A DNA stretch of 64,000 nt from CAVTWH01 sp963850915 (GCA_963850915.1 CAWKND010000010.1:620001-684000), one strand, 5' to 3'; counted from the first letter of the stretch, positions 24,852-34,188 are shown. Notes: generated by a model not told the origin, from the letters alone. Made by a program: numbers and translations.

Positions 24852-25748
24852 GTGGACGCGCAGTTGGCCGGGCCGGCTCTGGAGTGGTTCGAGCACAACG
24901 CCCGTGACCTGCCGTGGCGCCACCCGGAAGCGGGGGCGTGGGGGGTACTGGTCAGCGAGATCATGCTGCAGCAGACGCCGGTGGCGCGGGTACTGCCCGT
25001 GTGGCACGAGTGGCTGCGCCGCTGGCCCGAACCGGCGGCGCTGGCCGCCGAGTCGGCTGGCGAAGCGATCCGGGCCTGGGGCCGGCTGGGGTACCCGCGC
25101 CGCGCGCTGCGCCTGCACGAGTGCGCGGTGGCGATCGTGGCAGCGCACGACGGGCGGGTGCCGGACACCTTGGACGCGCTGCTGGCACTGCCCGGGGTCG
25201 GCGGGTACACGGCCCGCGCGGTGGCCGCCTTCGCCTACCGGCAGCGCCACCCGGTGGTGGACACCAACGTGCGCCGGCTGATCACCCGGGCGGTCGCCGG
25301 CCGGGATGACGGGGCGGCCTCGACCAGCGCCACGGATCTCGCCCGGGTAGAGGCGCTGCTGCCGGCGACGCCGGAGCTGGCCGCCCAGGTGAGCGCGGCC
25401 TTCATGGAGCTGGGTGCGCTGGTCTGCACCGCCCGGACGCCGGCCTGCCACAGCTGCCCGCTGGCCGGGGGGTGTCGCTGGCTGGCCGCCGGGCGGCCCG
25501 CGCTGGTCGGTGGGCAGCGCCGGGCGCAGGGGTACGCCGGGACAGATCGGCAGGTACGCGGGCTGTTGCTGGCGGTGGTACGGGAGGCGAGCGGGCCGGT
25601 ACCCCAGGCTGAGCTGGACGGCGTCTGGCACCGGGACGAGCAGCGGGTACGAGCACTGGACAGCCTGGTGGCGGATGGTCTTCTCGTACCTATTTCGGGT
25701 GGCTCATACGCACTAGCCGGAGATGGAGTGATTGATCCTTTAACTTAG
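24852..25748 (+). CDS. mutY: A/G-specific adenine glycosylase
   Basis: 298 residues from GTG 24852; GTG 24834 is an alternative. Removes adenine paired with 8-oxoguanine. Catalytic Glu36 in VSEIMLQQTPV, helix-hairpin-helix LLALPGVGGYTARAV, catalytic Asp137 in VVDTNVRRL, and a [4Fe-4S] cluster motif Cys-x6-Cys-x2-Cys-x5-Cys (CTARTPACHSCPLAGGC). The C-terminal MutT-like domain of E. coli MutY is shortened to about 70 residues. The 3' end is AT-rich and contains a rare TTA leucine codon at 25740-25742, second before the stop. Confidence 0.93.
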   Translation: MDAQLAGPALEWFEHNARDLPWRHPEAGAWGVLVSEIMLQQTPVARVLPVWHEWLRRWPEPAALAAESAGEAIRAWGRLGYPRRALRLHECAVAIVAAHDGRVPDTLDALLALPGVGGYTARAVAAFAYRQRHPVVDTNVRRLITRAVAGRDDGAASTSATDLARVEALLPATPELAAQVSAAFMELGALVCTARTPACHSCPLAGGCRWLAAGRPALVGGQRRAQGYAGTDRQVRGLLLAVVREASGPVPQAELDGVWHRDEQRVRALDSLVADGLLVPISGGSYALAGDGVIDPLT

Positions 25749-25753
25749 GTAAC

Positions 25754-26656
25754 GTGTCTCGCACCCGTACCACTCTTCCCGCCAGCCGGTCCCACCCCAG
25801 CCGTTGTGATCATCCCGGCAGATCGCGTCAACTGGTCGCACTCGGGCTCGGGCTGCTGCTGTTCGGTACGCTCACCGGCTGCTCGCTGGAGCGGCGCCCG
25901 GTGGTCCACCCGACCCCGCATCCGGCGCTGACCTCGCCGGCAGCCGTGCAGCCCGTACCCGCCGCGGCGCAGCCGACCGCCGCACCGCCCCTCGCCAACC
26001 CGTACCTGCTGCGGGTACCGGCGTTCCCGCCGGCGCCGGATCCGGTACAGGTCTCGCTGCCCGCCGGGGCCAAGGCACCGATCTTCAGCCGGATCCCCAC
26101 CACCCAGCGGGTGGCCTTCCTGACCATGGATGACGGCTGGACTCAACTCCCCCAGGCGCTGCAGCTCATGGAGGCGGCGAACATCCCGTTCACGATGTTC
26201 CTCATCGCGCCGGTGGCGGCCCGGGGCGCCACCTTCTTCACTTCTCTCGAACAGCGCGGCGGCAGCGTCGGCGACCACACCATCACCCACCCGCACCTGC
26301 GCGGTCGCCCGTACGCCGTCCAGTACCACGAGATGTGCGCGTCGCGTACCACGCTGACCAGTACCTTCGGCGTCCAGCCACAGCTGTTCCGGCCACCGTA
26401 CGGCGAGTACGACAGCACGACGCTGCGGGCGGCGCACGACTGCGGGTACACGGCGGTGGTGAACTGGACGGAGACGGTGCAGGGCGGCGTAGTGGCGTAC
26501 CAGACGGCAGACCACCGGGTACACCCCGGCGACATCATCCTCATGCATTTCCTGCCGACCTTCGTGGCCGACGTACTCGCCGCGCTGAACGCCATCCGTG
26601 CCGCAGGCCTGACCCCGGCCGTGCTCGGCGACTACCTACCCTCGCCCGCGGCGTAG
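25754..26656 (+). CDS. Polysaccharide deacetylase lipoprotein
   Basis: 300 residues from GTG 25754, five bases after the mutY stop. Signal peptide with lipobox LTGCSL (Cys43), a Pro/Ala linker, then a NodB homology domain: motif 1 TMDDGW (Asp126, Asp127), motif 2 GDHTITHPHL (His175, His179 binding metal), motif 3 RPPYGEYD, and a late LMHF segment matching motif 5. This is an exported carbohydrate esterase 4, likely acting on peptidoglycan or an exopolysaccharide N-acetyl sugar. Ends just before a strong terminator. Confidence 0.88.
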   Translation: MSRTRTTLPASRSHPSRCDHPGRSRQLVALGLGLLLFGTLTGCSLERRPVVHPTPHPALTSPAAVQPVPAAAQPTAAPPLANPYLLRVPAFPPAPDPVQVSLPAGAKAPIFSRIPTTQRVAFLTMDDGWTQLPQALQLMEAANIPFTMFLIAPVAARGATFFTSLEQRGGSVGDHTITHPHLRGRPYAVQYHEMCASRTTLTSTFGVQPQLFRPPYGEYDSTTLRAAHDCGYTAVVNWTETVQGGVVAYQTADHRVHPGDIILMHFLPTFVADVLAALNAIRAAGLTPAVLGDYLPSPAA

Positions 26657-26672
26657 CTCCGCCGGCGGCTAG

Positions 26673-26718
26673 ACAGCGGGAAGGCCCGGAACCTTGTGGT
26701 TCCGGGCCTTCCCGCTGT
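26673..26718. terminator. Perfect 21-bp hairpin, bidirectional terminator
   Basis: Arms 26673-26693 and 26698-26718 are exact reverse complements with a TTGT loop. It lies 16 bases after the deacetylase stop and 11 bases from the clpC stop, on convergent genes, and should end both transcripts. Confidence 0.93.
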
Positions 26719-26729
26719 TGCTGTTGCTG

Positions 26730-29273
26730 CTAGGCCGCCGAGTCGTCCGCGCCGGTCGCCGCGGCGGTGCCCAACTCGGCCGGTACGGCGTCGGGCACCG
26801 TTGCCGGCTTGTCGGCCCCACGGAACACCAGTTTGGTGGTCTCGTAGGTTTCCGGGTCACCGTCGGTGTCGACCACCACGATCTGGCCGGCCTTCAACTC
26901 GTTGAACAGGATCCGCTCGGACAGGTTGTCCTCGATCTCGCGCTGGATGGTGCGGCGCAGCGGACGGGCACCCATGACCGGGTCCCAGCCCTTCTTGGAC
27001 AGCCACTTCTTCGCGTTGTCGGTCAGCTCCAGACCCATGTCCTTGTTCTTCAGCTGGCCTTCGATCCGGGAGATCATGATGTCCACGATGGACAGGATCT
27101 CCGGCTCGCGCAGGGCGTGGAACACGATGGTGTCATCGATGCGGTTGAGGAACTCCGGGCGGAAGTTCTGCTTCAGCTCGTCGTTGACCTTCTGCTTCAT
27201 CCGCTCGTAGTTGGACTCGGAGTCCTCACTGGACTGGAAGCCCAACGACACCGCCTTGGCCACATCGCGTGTGCCCAGGTTGGTGGTCAGGATGATCACC
27301 GTGTTCTTGAAGTCGACGATGCGGCCCTGCCCATCGGTGAGCCGTCCGTCTTCCAGGATCTGCAGCAGCGTGTTGAACACATCCGGGTGCGCCTTCTCGA
27401 TCTCGTCGAACAGCACCACCGAGAACGGGCGACGGCGAACCTTCTCAGTCAGCTGCCCACCCTCGTCGTACCCGACGTATCCGGGGGGTGCACCGACCAG
27501 TCGGGAGACGGTGTACCGGTCGTGGAACTCGGACATGTCCAGCTGGATCAGGGCGTCCTCGGAGCCGAACAGGAACTCGGCAAGGGCCTTGGACAGTTCG
27601 GTCTTACCGACACCGGACGGGCCGGCGAAGATGAACGAACCACTGGGCCGCTTCGGGTCCTTCAGGCCGGCCCGGGTACGCCGGATCGCCTTCGACACGG
27701 CCTTGACCGCGTCTTCCTGGCCGACGACCCGCTTGTGCAGCTCGTCCTCCATGCGGAGCAGGCGCGCCGTCTCCTCCTCGGTCAACTTGTAGACCGGGAT
27801 GCCGGTCCAGTTGGCCAGGACTTCGGCGATCTGCTCGTCGTCGACCTCGGACACGACGTCGAGGTCGCCCGCCTTCCACTCCTTCTCCCGCTGCGCCTTC
27901 TGACCGAGCAGCTGCTTCTCCTTGTCCCGCAGCTGCGCGGCGCGCTCGAAGTCCTGCGCGTCGATCGCGGACTCCTTGTCGCGGCGTACCTGGGCGATCC
28001 GCTCGTCGAAGTCACGCAGGTCTGGTGGCGCGGTCATCCGGCGGATCCGCATCCGGGCACCGGCCTCGTCGATCAGGTCGATCGCCTTGTCCGGCAGGAA
28101 CCGGTCGGAGATGTAGCGGTCAGCCAAGGTGGCGGCCGCGACCAGCGCCGAGTCGGTGATGGAGATGCGGTGGTGCGCCTCGTAACGGTCCCGCAGACCC
28201 TTCAGGATCTCGATGGTGTGGGCCAGCGACGGCTCACCCACCTGGATCGGCTGGAACCGGCGCTCGAGTGCGGCGTCCTTCTCCAGGTGCTTGCGGTATT
28301 CATCCAGCGTGGTCGCGCCGATGGTCTGCAGCTCACCCCGGGCCAGCATCGGCTTCAGGATGGAGGCGGCGTCGATCGCGCCCTCAGCGGCACCCGCGCC
28401 CACCAACGTGTGGATCTCGTCGATGAACAGGATGATGTCGCCGCGGGTACGGATCTCCTTGAGGACCTTCTTCAGCCGCTCCTCGAAGTCACCGCGGTAG
28501 CGCGAGCCGGCCACCAGAGCACCGAGGTCGAGGGTGTAGAGGTGCTTGTCCTTGAGCGTCTCGGGTACCTCACCCTTGACGATCGCCTGGGACAGGCCCT
28601 CGACCACAGCGGTCTTGCCGACGCCGGGCTCACCGATGAGGACCGGGTTGTTCTTGGTCCGGCGGGAGAGCACCTGCATCACCCGCTCGATCTCCTTCTC
28701 GCGCCCGATGACCGGGTCGAGTTTGCCTTCGCGGGCGGCCTGGGTCAGGTTTCTACCGAACTGGTCCAGGACCAGGCTGGTTGACGGGGCCGCCTCGCCG
28801 GTGCTGCCACCGCCGGCCGCCGCGGGCTCCTTGCCCTGGTAGCCCGAGAGCAACTGGATCACCTGCTGGCGTACCCGGTTGAGGTCGGCGCCCAACTTCA
28901 CGAGCACCTGGGCGGCGACGCCCTCGCCCTCGCGGATCAGGCCGAGCAGGATGTGCTCGGTACCGATGTAGTTGTGGCCCAACTGGAGAGCTTCGCGCAG
29001 GCTGAGCTCGAGCACCTTCTTGGCCCGCGGCGTGAACGGGATATGCCCGCTCGGCGCCTGCTGGCCCTGGCCGATGATCTCCTCCACCTGCTGCCGGACA
29101 CCCTCCAGGGAGATGCCGAGGCTCTCCAGAGCCTTGGCCGCCACGCCCTCACCCTCGTGGATGAGGCCGAGCAGGATGTGCTCCGTGCCGATGTAGTTGT
29201 GGTTGAGCATCCGGGCCTCTTCTTGCGCCAGGACGACCACACGCCGCGCTCGGTCGGTAAAACGCTCGAACAT
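26730..29273 (-). CDS. clpC: ClpC-type ATP-dependent Clp protease ATPase subunit
   Basis: 847 residues, the length of mycobacterial ClpC1. Two N-terminal Clp_N repeats (LNHNYIGTEHILLGLIHEGEG, LGHNYIGTEHILLGLIREGEG), AAA1 with Walker A GEPGVGKT and Walker B ILFIDEIHTL, a coiled-coil middle domain with a UVR-like segment, AAA2 with GPSGVGKTELSKA and VVLFDEIEKAH, and a ClpP-contact loop near the C-terminal third. It unfolds substrates for ClpP. Codon use is noticeably more standard than in neighbours, with few GTAC tetramers, as expected for an abundant protein. AGGAG precedes the ATG. Confidence 0.97.
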   Translation of the reverse strand: MFERFTDRARRVVVLAQEEARMLNHNYIGTEHILLGLIHEGEGVAAKALESLGISLEGVRQQVEEIIGQGQQAPSGHIPFTPRAKKVLELSLREALQLGHNYIGTEHILLGLIREGEGVAAQVLVKLGADLNRVRQQVIQLLSGYQGKEPAAAGGGSTGEAAPSTSLVLDQFGRNLTQAAREGKLDPVIGREKEIERVMQVLSRRTKNNPVLIGEPGVGKTAVVEGLSQAIVKGEVPETLKDKHLYTLDLGALVAGSRYRGDFEERLKKVLKEIRTRGDIILFIDEIHTLVGAGAAEGAIDAASILKPMLARGELQTIGATTLDEYRKHLEKDAALERRFQPIQVGEPSLAHTIEILKGLRDRYEAHHRISITDSALVAAATLADRYISDRFLPDKAIDLIDEAGARMRIRRMTAPPDLRDFDERIAQVRRDKESAIDAQDFERAAQLRDKEKQLLGQKAQREKEWKAGDLDVVSEVDDEQIAEVLANWTGIPVYKLTEEETARLLRMEDELHKRVVGQEDAVKAVSKAIRRTRAGLKDPKRPSGSFIFAGPSGVGKTELSKALAEFLFGSEDALIQLDMSEFHDRYTVSRLVGAPPGYVGYDEGGQLTEKVRRRPFSVVLFDEIEKAHPDVFNTLLQILEDGRLTDGQGRIVDFKNTVIILTTNLGTRDVAKAVSLGFQSSEDSESNYERMKQKVNDELKQNFRPEFLNRIDDTIVFHALREPEILSIVDIMISRIEGQLKNKDMGLELTDNAKKWLSKKGWDPVMGARPLRRTIQREIEDNLSERILFNELKAGQIVVVDTDGDPETYETTKLVFRGADKPATVPDAVPAELGTAAATGADDSAA

Positions 29274-29778
29274 TCCCTGTGCTCCTCACGTGCCCTGACG
29301 GCACCGCCCTAGCCGACACCCGGGGGACCGGGCGACGGAGTGGGTATCCGTGCCATTACTCTATCGCCGCCGGCCGACAGATCCGGGGTCTGTGGGTCGT
29401 CGGTCTGCGACGGCCGGTCTCGGCCATCCGGGGACAAACCACCATGGAGTACCCCCACTGAGCCGGCGTTTCGTGCAACTCGCCGAGTGGACGAGGTGTT
29501 CCGGGCGGCCTGCCGGTACGCGCACAGCGAAATCCGGGGGTACCCCGTCCCAGTACCCGGACAGCGCCCGGATCGCAGCCGCCCCTGACCGGGGTCGGGC
29601 CGCCTGCCCGGGTGGGCGCGGCGCCCCGGCGTCACGGTCGTCGGCCGACAGCACAGGGGACTCCAGTAGCACTGGGAACTCGAGACACCACAGGCGCCGC
29701 ACTGTGGGCAGCGCGACGCCTGTGTGAGCTGCTACCGGCGGGGTGTACCGGCATTGGTGGAGCGGACGGCAGACGCGG
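29274..29778. other. 505-bp region between lsr2 and clpC
   Basis: Both flanking genes are on the minus strand, so this should contain the clpC promoter and 5' leader and the lsr2 terminator. A TAGAGT on the minus strand near 29360 could be a -10 element. I could not find a clear ClgR operator. No credible gene is seen in either strand. Confidence 0.45.
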
Positions 29779-30132
29779 TCAGCGACCGGCGTCGGCGTGG
29801 TACTCGTCGACAATCTCCTGCGGGATCCGACCCCGGTCGGAGATGTTCTTGCCCTTGCGCTTCGCCCATCCCCGGATCGCCTTGTTCTGCTCCCGGTCGG
29901 CCGCGGCGCTGCCGCGTGCCCGAGCGGCTGCCCGGCCACCGACGACGACACCACCCCGGCTGACGCGGCGTCCGCTGGCGACATAGGTCGCCACGGCGTC
30001 ACGCAGCTTCTTGGCGTTCTTTTCGGAGAGGTCGATCTCGTACTGCACACCGTCAAGCGCGAACTTGACGGTCTCGTCAGCCTTGCCGCCCTCTAGGTCG
30101 TCTTCCAGGACGACGATTTCTCGTCTCGCCAC
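29779..30132 (-). CDS. lsr2: Lsr2 nucleoid-associated protein
   Basis: 117 residues from GTG 30132 with GAAGGGAACG upstream. Bacterial xenogeneic silencer, H-NS-like in role. N-terminal dimerisation domain (VVLEDDLEGGKADETVKFALDGVQYEIDLSEKNA) and C-terminal DNA-binding domain with the AT-hook-like RGR in NISDRGRIPQEIVDEYH. A Gly/Ala/Arg linker joins them. It binds AT-rich DNA, so horizontally acquired blocks in this window are its natural targets. Same place between clpC and lysS as in mycobacteria. Confidence 0.96.
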   Translation of the reverse strand: MARREIVVLEDDLEGGKADETVKFALDGVQYEIDLSEKNAKKLRDAVATYVASGRRVSRGGVVVGGRAAARARGSAAADREQNKAIRGWAKRKGKNISDRGRIPQEIVDEYHADAGR

Positions 30133-30288
30133 AGTTCACGTTCCCTTCGCATGTTCGGCTTTGTGGCCGACACGCAAACAGTAACTCCCGCAATCCGCTC
30201 ACGCCATTCACGCGACACAATTGCGTCCGCTTATTTATGTCGCCACCATACCGGGCGGTCGGTTAGCGGCGCCAGCCGACCCGCGCGA

Positions 30289-31797
30289 CTACTCCGGTTT
30301 GACGAGCGGGAAGGTGATGGTCTCCCGGATACCGAGTCCGGTGAGCGCCATCAGCAACCGGTCGATACCCATGCCCATACCGCCGGTCGGCGGCATTCCG
30401 TACTCCATCGCGCGCAGGAAATCCTCATCGAGGCGCATCGCCTCGTCGTCACCGCGCGCCGCCAACAACGCCTGCGCCGCAAAGCGTTCCCGCTGGATGA
30501 CCGGGTCGACGAGTTCGGAGTACCCGGTGGCGAGTTCCACTCCGCGCACGTACAGGTCCCACTTCTCGGCAACCGCCGGGGTACTGCGGTGGTCACGGGT
30601 CAGCGGGCTGGTCTCGACCGGATAGTCGCGGACGAACGTCGGCGCTTGCAGGCCGGGTACGACCAGCTTCTCGAACAGCTCCTCGGCGAGCTTGCCCGGC
30701 CCCCATTTCGGGTCGACCGGCAGATCCTGCTTGGTCGCGTATTCGAGGAGGGTAACCATCGGTGTTTCGCCGGTCACTTCTTCACCGAGCGCATCCGAGA
30801 GAACACCGAAGAGTGTGACGGCGGGCCAGGAACCGCCCAGATCGAACTCCGTACCGTCGGCCAAGGTGACCACCTCAGTCCCGTACACGGCACGGGCGGC
30901 GGCCTGAATCATCTCGCGGGTGAGGACCGCCACCGAGTCGTAGTCGCCGTACGCCTGGTAGGCCTCCAGCATCGCGAACTCGGGCGAGTGCGAGGAGTCG
31001 GAGCCCTCATTGCGGAAGTTGCGGTTGATCTCGAAGACACGGTCTATCCCGCCCACCACAGCGCGCTTCAGAAACAACTCCGGCGCGATACGCAGATACA
31101 GATCAATATCCATTGCATTACTGTGTGTAGTGAACGGTCGGGCCGCCGCACCGCCGTGCAGGAGCTGCAGCATCGGCGTCTCGATCTCGACAAAGTCCTG
31201 GCCGTGCAGGTAATCACGGAGGGCGCGGACCACGGCGGCCCGCTGGCGTACCGTCTCCCGGGCCCGGGGCCGCACGATCAGGTCGACATAACGCTGGCGT
31301 ACCCGCGTCTCCTCGCTCATCGGGCGGTGCGCCACCGGCAGCGGGCGCAGCGCCTTCGCCGCCATCACCCACTCGCTGGCGAGTACCGACAGCTCGCCCC
31401 GCCGGCTGGTGATCACCTCGCCGGTCACGCCCACGGTGTCGCCGAGGTCGACCGTGCGCTTCCACGCCTCCAGCCCGTCGGCGCCCAGCCGGTCCAGCGA
31501 GAACATCGCCTGCACCTCTGTCCCGTCGCCCTCGCGCAGGGTCGCGAAGCAGAGCTTGCCGCTGTTCCGGATGAAGATCACCCGGCCGGTGACCGAGACG
31601 GTGTCCCCGGTGGGGGTGTCGGTCGGCAGGTCGGCGTAGTCGGCCCGGAGCCGGGCCAGGGTGGTGGTACGCGGCACCGCGACCGGGTAGGCGTCCACGC
31701 CCTCGTCGAGCAGCCGGGCCCGCTTGTCCCGGCGTACCCGCATCTGCTCGGGCAGGTCGTCTTCGGGCGCGGTGGGAGGAAGCTGCTCATCGGTCAC
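30289..31797 (-). CDS. lysS: Lysyl-tRNA synthetase (class II)
   Basis: 502 residues from GTG 31797 (VTDEQLPPTAPEDDLPEQ); longer starts add an unconserved Arg-rich tail. OB-fold anticodon-binding domain (VTGRVIFIRNSGKLCFATLREG) then the class II catalytic domain with motif 2 FEINRNFRNEGSDSSHSPEF and motif 3 GMGMGIDRLLMALTG. Charges tRNA-Lys. One change from the usual motif is FRNEGSDSSHSPEF in place of FRNEGTDATHNPEF; it keeps the key Arg and Glu. Ribosome binding site is weak. Confidence 0.95.
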   Translation of the reverse strand: MTDEQLPPTAPEDDLPEQMRVRRDKRARLLDEGVDAYPVAVPRTTTLARLRADYADLPTDTPTGDTVSVTGRVIFIRNSGKLCFATLREGDGTEVQAMFSLDRLGADGLEAWKRTVDLGDTVGVTGEVITSRRGELSVLASEWVMAAKALRPLPVAHRPMSEETRVRQRYVDLIVRPRARETVRQRAAVVRALRDYLHGQDFVEIETPMLQLLHGGAAARPFTTHSNAMDIDLYLRIAPELFLKRAVVGGIDRVFEINRNFRNEGSDSSHSPEFAMLEAYQAYGDYDSVAVLTREMIQAAARAVYGTEVVTLADGTEFDLGGSWPAVTLFGVLSDALGEEVTGETPMVTLLEYATKQDLPVDPKWGPGKLAEELFEKLVVPGLQAPTFVRDYPVETSPLTRDHRSTPAVAEKWDLYVRGVELATGYSELVDPVIQRERFAAQALLAARGDDEAMRLDEDFLRAMEYGMPPTGGMGMGIDRLLMALTGLGIRETITFPLVKPE

Positions 31798-31886
31798 CCG
31801 AAAAGCGTATCGAGCGGTCAACCGCAAATGCCGACGGCCTCGGTACCGACAGCCGGCAACCGAGGGGGCCGGTAACCTGGGCAGCC

Positions 31887-32603
31887 GTGACTGACGACGC
31901 ACTCTCGTTCGGCGCCGCCGCGGCCGCGTACGACACCTACCGACCCAGCTACCCGCCAGCGGCTTGTGCGTGGGCGGTGGGGAGCGCTCCGCTGCGGGTG
32001 GTGGACCTGGGCGCGGGTACCGGGATCATGACCCGGGTACTGCTCGGACTCGGGCACGAGGTGATCCCGGTGGAGCCGGACGCGCGGATGCGCGAGCAGT
32101 TGGCCGCCACCACGCCGGGCGTCACGCCACTGGCCGGCTCCGGCGAGTCCGTCCCGCTGCCCGACGGGTCGGTGGACGCGGTGGTCTGCGGGCAGTCCTA
32201 CCACTGGTTCAACCGGGACCTGGCCCACCCGGAGATCGCCCGGGTACTGCGCCCGGGCGGGGTACTCGCGCCGGTGTGGAACCTGCGCGACGACGACGTG
32301 CCGTGGGTGGCCGAGTTCACCCGGCTCGCACACGGACCCTCCAGCGGGGGTTATGTGGGTAGCGAGACGATCGACAGCTTCGGGCCGCTCTTCGCCGCAC
32401 CCGAGCTGGAGATCTTCCGGCACACCATCCCGATGACCACCGACGACCTGCTGGCCCTGGTCACCACCCGGTCGTACTACCTGGTCGCGAGCGCCGAGCG
32501 GCAGGCCGAGACGGTGGCCGCGATCCGGGAGCTGGTCTCCGGTATGCCACAACCCTTCGACGTGCCGTACCTGACCAAGACGTACCGCGCCCACCGGCTC
32601 TGA
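31887..32603 (+). CDS. Class I SAM-dependent methyltransferase, copy 1
   Basis: 238 residues from GTG 31887. SAM motif I VVDLGAGTGIMTRVL, acidic residue in VIPVEPDARM, motif III-like ARVLRPGGVLAPVW. Near the start the family shows FGAAAAAYDTYRPSYP, the usual opening of small biosynthetic or quinone-type methyltransferases (Methyltransf_11). Substrate unknown. 46 bp downstream lies a duplicate; the 5' halves are nearly identical in DNA, the 3' halves are not. Divergent from lysS. Confidence 0.88.
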   Translation: MTDDALSFGAAAAAYDTYRPSYPPAACAWAVGSAPLRVVDLGAGTGIMTRVLLGLGHEVIPVEPDARMREQLAATTPGVTPLAGSGESVPLPDGSVDAVVCGQSYHWFNRDLAHPEIARVLRPGGVLAPVWNLRDDDVPWVAEFTRLAHGPSSGGYVGSETIDSFGPLFAAPELEIFRHTIPMTTDDLLALVTTRSYYLVASAERQAETVAAIRELVSGMPQPFDVPYLTKTYRAHRL

Positions 32604-32649
32604 TCACCCGGAAGGCGACTCTGTGCCAGTCGGAGTAGCCTCGCCTGCC

Positions 32650-33393
32650 ATGACCGAGCGCGCACTCTCCTTCGGACCGGAGGCCGCCGCGTACGACGCG
32701 CACCGGCCCAGCTACCCGCCAGCCGCTCTTGCGTGGGCGTTGGGGAGTGCCCGGCTGCGGGTGGTGGACCTGGGCGCGGGTACCGGCCTCCTCACCCGGG
32801 TACTGATCGCGCTCGGGCACGAGGTGATCCCGGTGGAGCCGGACGCGCAGATGCGCGAGCGGTTGGCGGCCGGCACGCCGGGTACCACCGCGCTCGAGGG
32901 CTCGGCCGAGTCGATCCCGCTGCCGGACGCGGACGTCGACGCGGTCCTGGCCGGCCAGGCCTACCACTGGTTCGACACGGCGAAGGCGCACCCCGAGATC
33001 GCCCGGGTACTGCGGCCGGCCGGCATCTTCGCGCCGATCTGGAACATTCGCGACGAGTCCGTCGCCTGGGTACGCCGGCTCGGCCAGATCAGCTCGGGCG
33101 ACCATCACACGCCGCCCACGGCTGAGGCGAAGCCACGGCCGGGGCAGATGCTCCGGCAGCATGGCGGGTTCGGGTCGCTGTTCACGACGCCGGAAGTGGC
33201 CGAGTACCACTGGTCCACGCCGATGACCGCGGACGCCCTGGTCGCGATGATGGCCACCCGGTCGTACCACATCACCGGCACGCCGCAGCAGCGCGCCGAA
33301 CACGACGCCGCCGTCCGGGAACTCGTCGCCGACCAGCCGGCGACCTTCGCGCTGCCCTACGTCACCGAGGTCTTCCGCGCCCGCAAACGCTGA
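32650..33393 (+). CDS. Class I SAM-dependent methyltransferase, copy 2
   Basis: 247 residues from ATG 32650, paralogue of the preceding gene. Same motifs (VVDLGAGTGLLTRVL, VIPVEPDAQM, ARVLRPAGIFAPIW) and the same YHWF core and C-terminal RSYHITGT segment, with an extra loop of about 10 residues before GGFGSLF. Both copies keep the SAM-binding residues, so neither looks decayed. Likely recent tandem duplication with divergence in the substrate half. Converges on coaX. Confidence 0.88.
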   Translation: MTERALSFGPEAAAYDAHRPSYPPAALAWALGSARLRVVDLGAGTGLLTRVLIALGHEVIPVEPDAQMRERLAAGTPGTTALEGSAESIPLPDADVDAVLAGQAYHWFDTAKAHPEIARVLRPAGIFAPIWNIRDESVAWVRRLGQISSGDHHTPPTAEAKPRPGQMLRQHGGFGSLFTTPEVAEYHWSTPMTADALVAMMATRSYHITGTPQQRAEHDAAVRELVADQPATFALPYVTEVFRARKR

Positions 33394-33405
33394 GCCCGGC
33401 GGCTG

Positions 33406-34167
33406 TCACGAGTTGCGTTCGAAGATGTGCCGCAGGCCGATCAGGGTCAGCATCGGCTCGTGATGGGTGACCGTCTCGCACTCGTCGAGTACCACCGACG
33501 CCAGCCCGCCGGTCGCCACCACCGCCGCCACCGGCCCGCCCAACTCCGCGGTGATCCGCCGGACCAGCCCGTCGACCTGGCCGGCGAAGCCGAAGACCAC
33601 CCCGGACTGCAGGCACTCCACGGTGTTCTTGCCGATCACCCGGGGCGGCCGGACCAGCTCCACTTTGCGCAGTTGAGCGGCGCGGGCGGCGAGCGCCTCC
33701 ACGGAGATCTCAATGCCGGGGGCGAGCGGGCCGCCGAGGTACTCGCCGCGGGCGGAGACGACGTCGAAGTTGGTGGAGGTACCGAAGTCGACCACGATCG
33801 CCGGCCCGCCGTAGAGGGTGTACGCCGCCAGCGTGTTCGCCACCCGGTCGGAGCCGACCTCCTTCGGGTTGTCGATGGCCAGCTGCACGCCCGTCTTCAC
33901 GCCGGGCTCCAGGATCACCGTCGGCAGCCCGCCGTAGTACCTGCTGAGCATGGTGCGCAGCGAGCGCAGCGCCATCGGTACCGTCGAACAGGCCGCCACC
34001 CCGGTCAGCTCGACACTGTCCGCGGCCAGCAGGCCCCGGAACATCAGCCCCAGCTCGTCGGCGGTGTTGCGGGCGTCGGTCTTCACCCGCCAGTTGTGCA
34101 CGATCTTGTCGCCTTCGAACGTGGCGAGGACTGTGTTTGTGTTTCCTATGTCTATGGCCAGCAGCAC
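33406..34167 (-). CDS. coaX: Type III pantothenate kinase
   Basis: 253 residues from GTG 34167 (VLLAIDIGNTNTVLATFEG). Phosphorylates pantothenate, the first committed step of CoA synthesis. Visible ASKHA motifs are DIGNTNT (phosphate 1), the catalytic-Asp region around GSDRVANTLAAY, and VVDFGTSTNFDVVS (phosphate 2). Type III enzymes are not inhibited by CoA. panD and panC, which make pantothenate, are about 5 kb upstream on the same strand, and the order coaX...panD-panC matches the mycobacterial locus with nadBC inserted. Confidence 0.95.
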   Translation of the reverse strand: MLLAIDIGNTNTVLATFEGDKIVHNWRVKTDARNTADELGLMFRGLLAADSVELTGVAACSTVPMALRSLRTMLSRYYGGLPTVILEPGVKTGVQLAIDNPKEVGSDRVANTLAAYTLYGGPAIVVDFGTSTNFDVVSARGEYLGGPLAPGIEISVEALAARAAQLRKVELVRPPRVIGKNTVECLQSGVVFGFAGQVDGLVRRITAELGGPVAAVVATGGLASVVLDECETVTHHEPMLTLIGLRHIFERNS

Positions 34168-34188
34168 TGCTCTAGCGTACTTACGGCC

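Noticed and set aside
26694..28784. 696-residue plus-strand frame antisense to clpC
   Set aside because: ClpC motifs are complete on the minus strand; the antisense frame has no recognisable domain.
29361..30056. 231-residue gene between lsr2 and clpC
   Set aside because: Overlaps lsr2 on the same strand in another frame, is basic low-complexity and has no motif.
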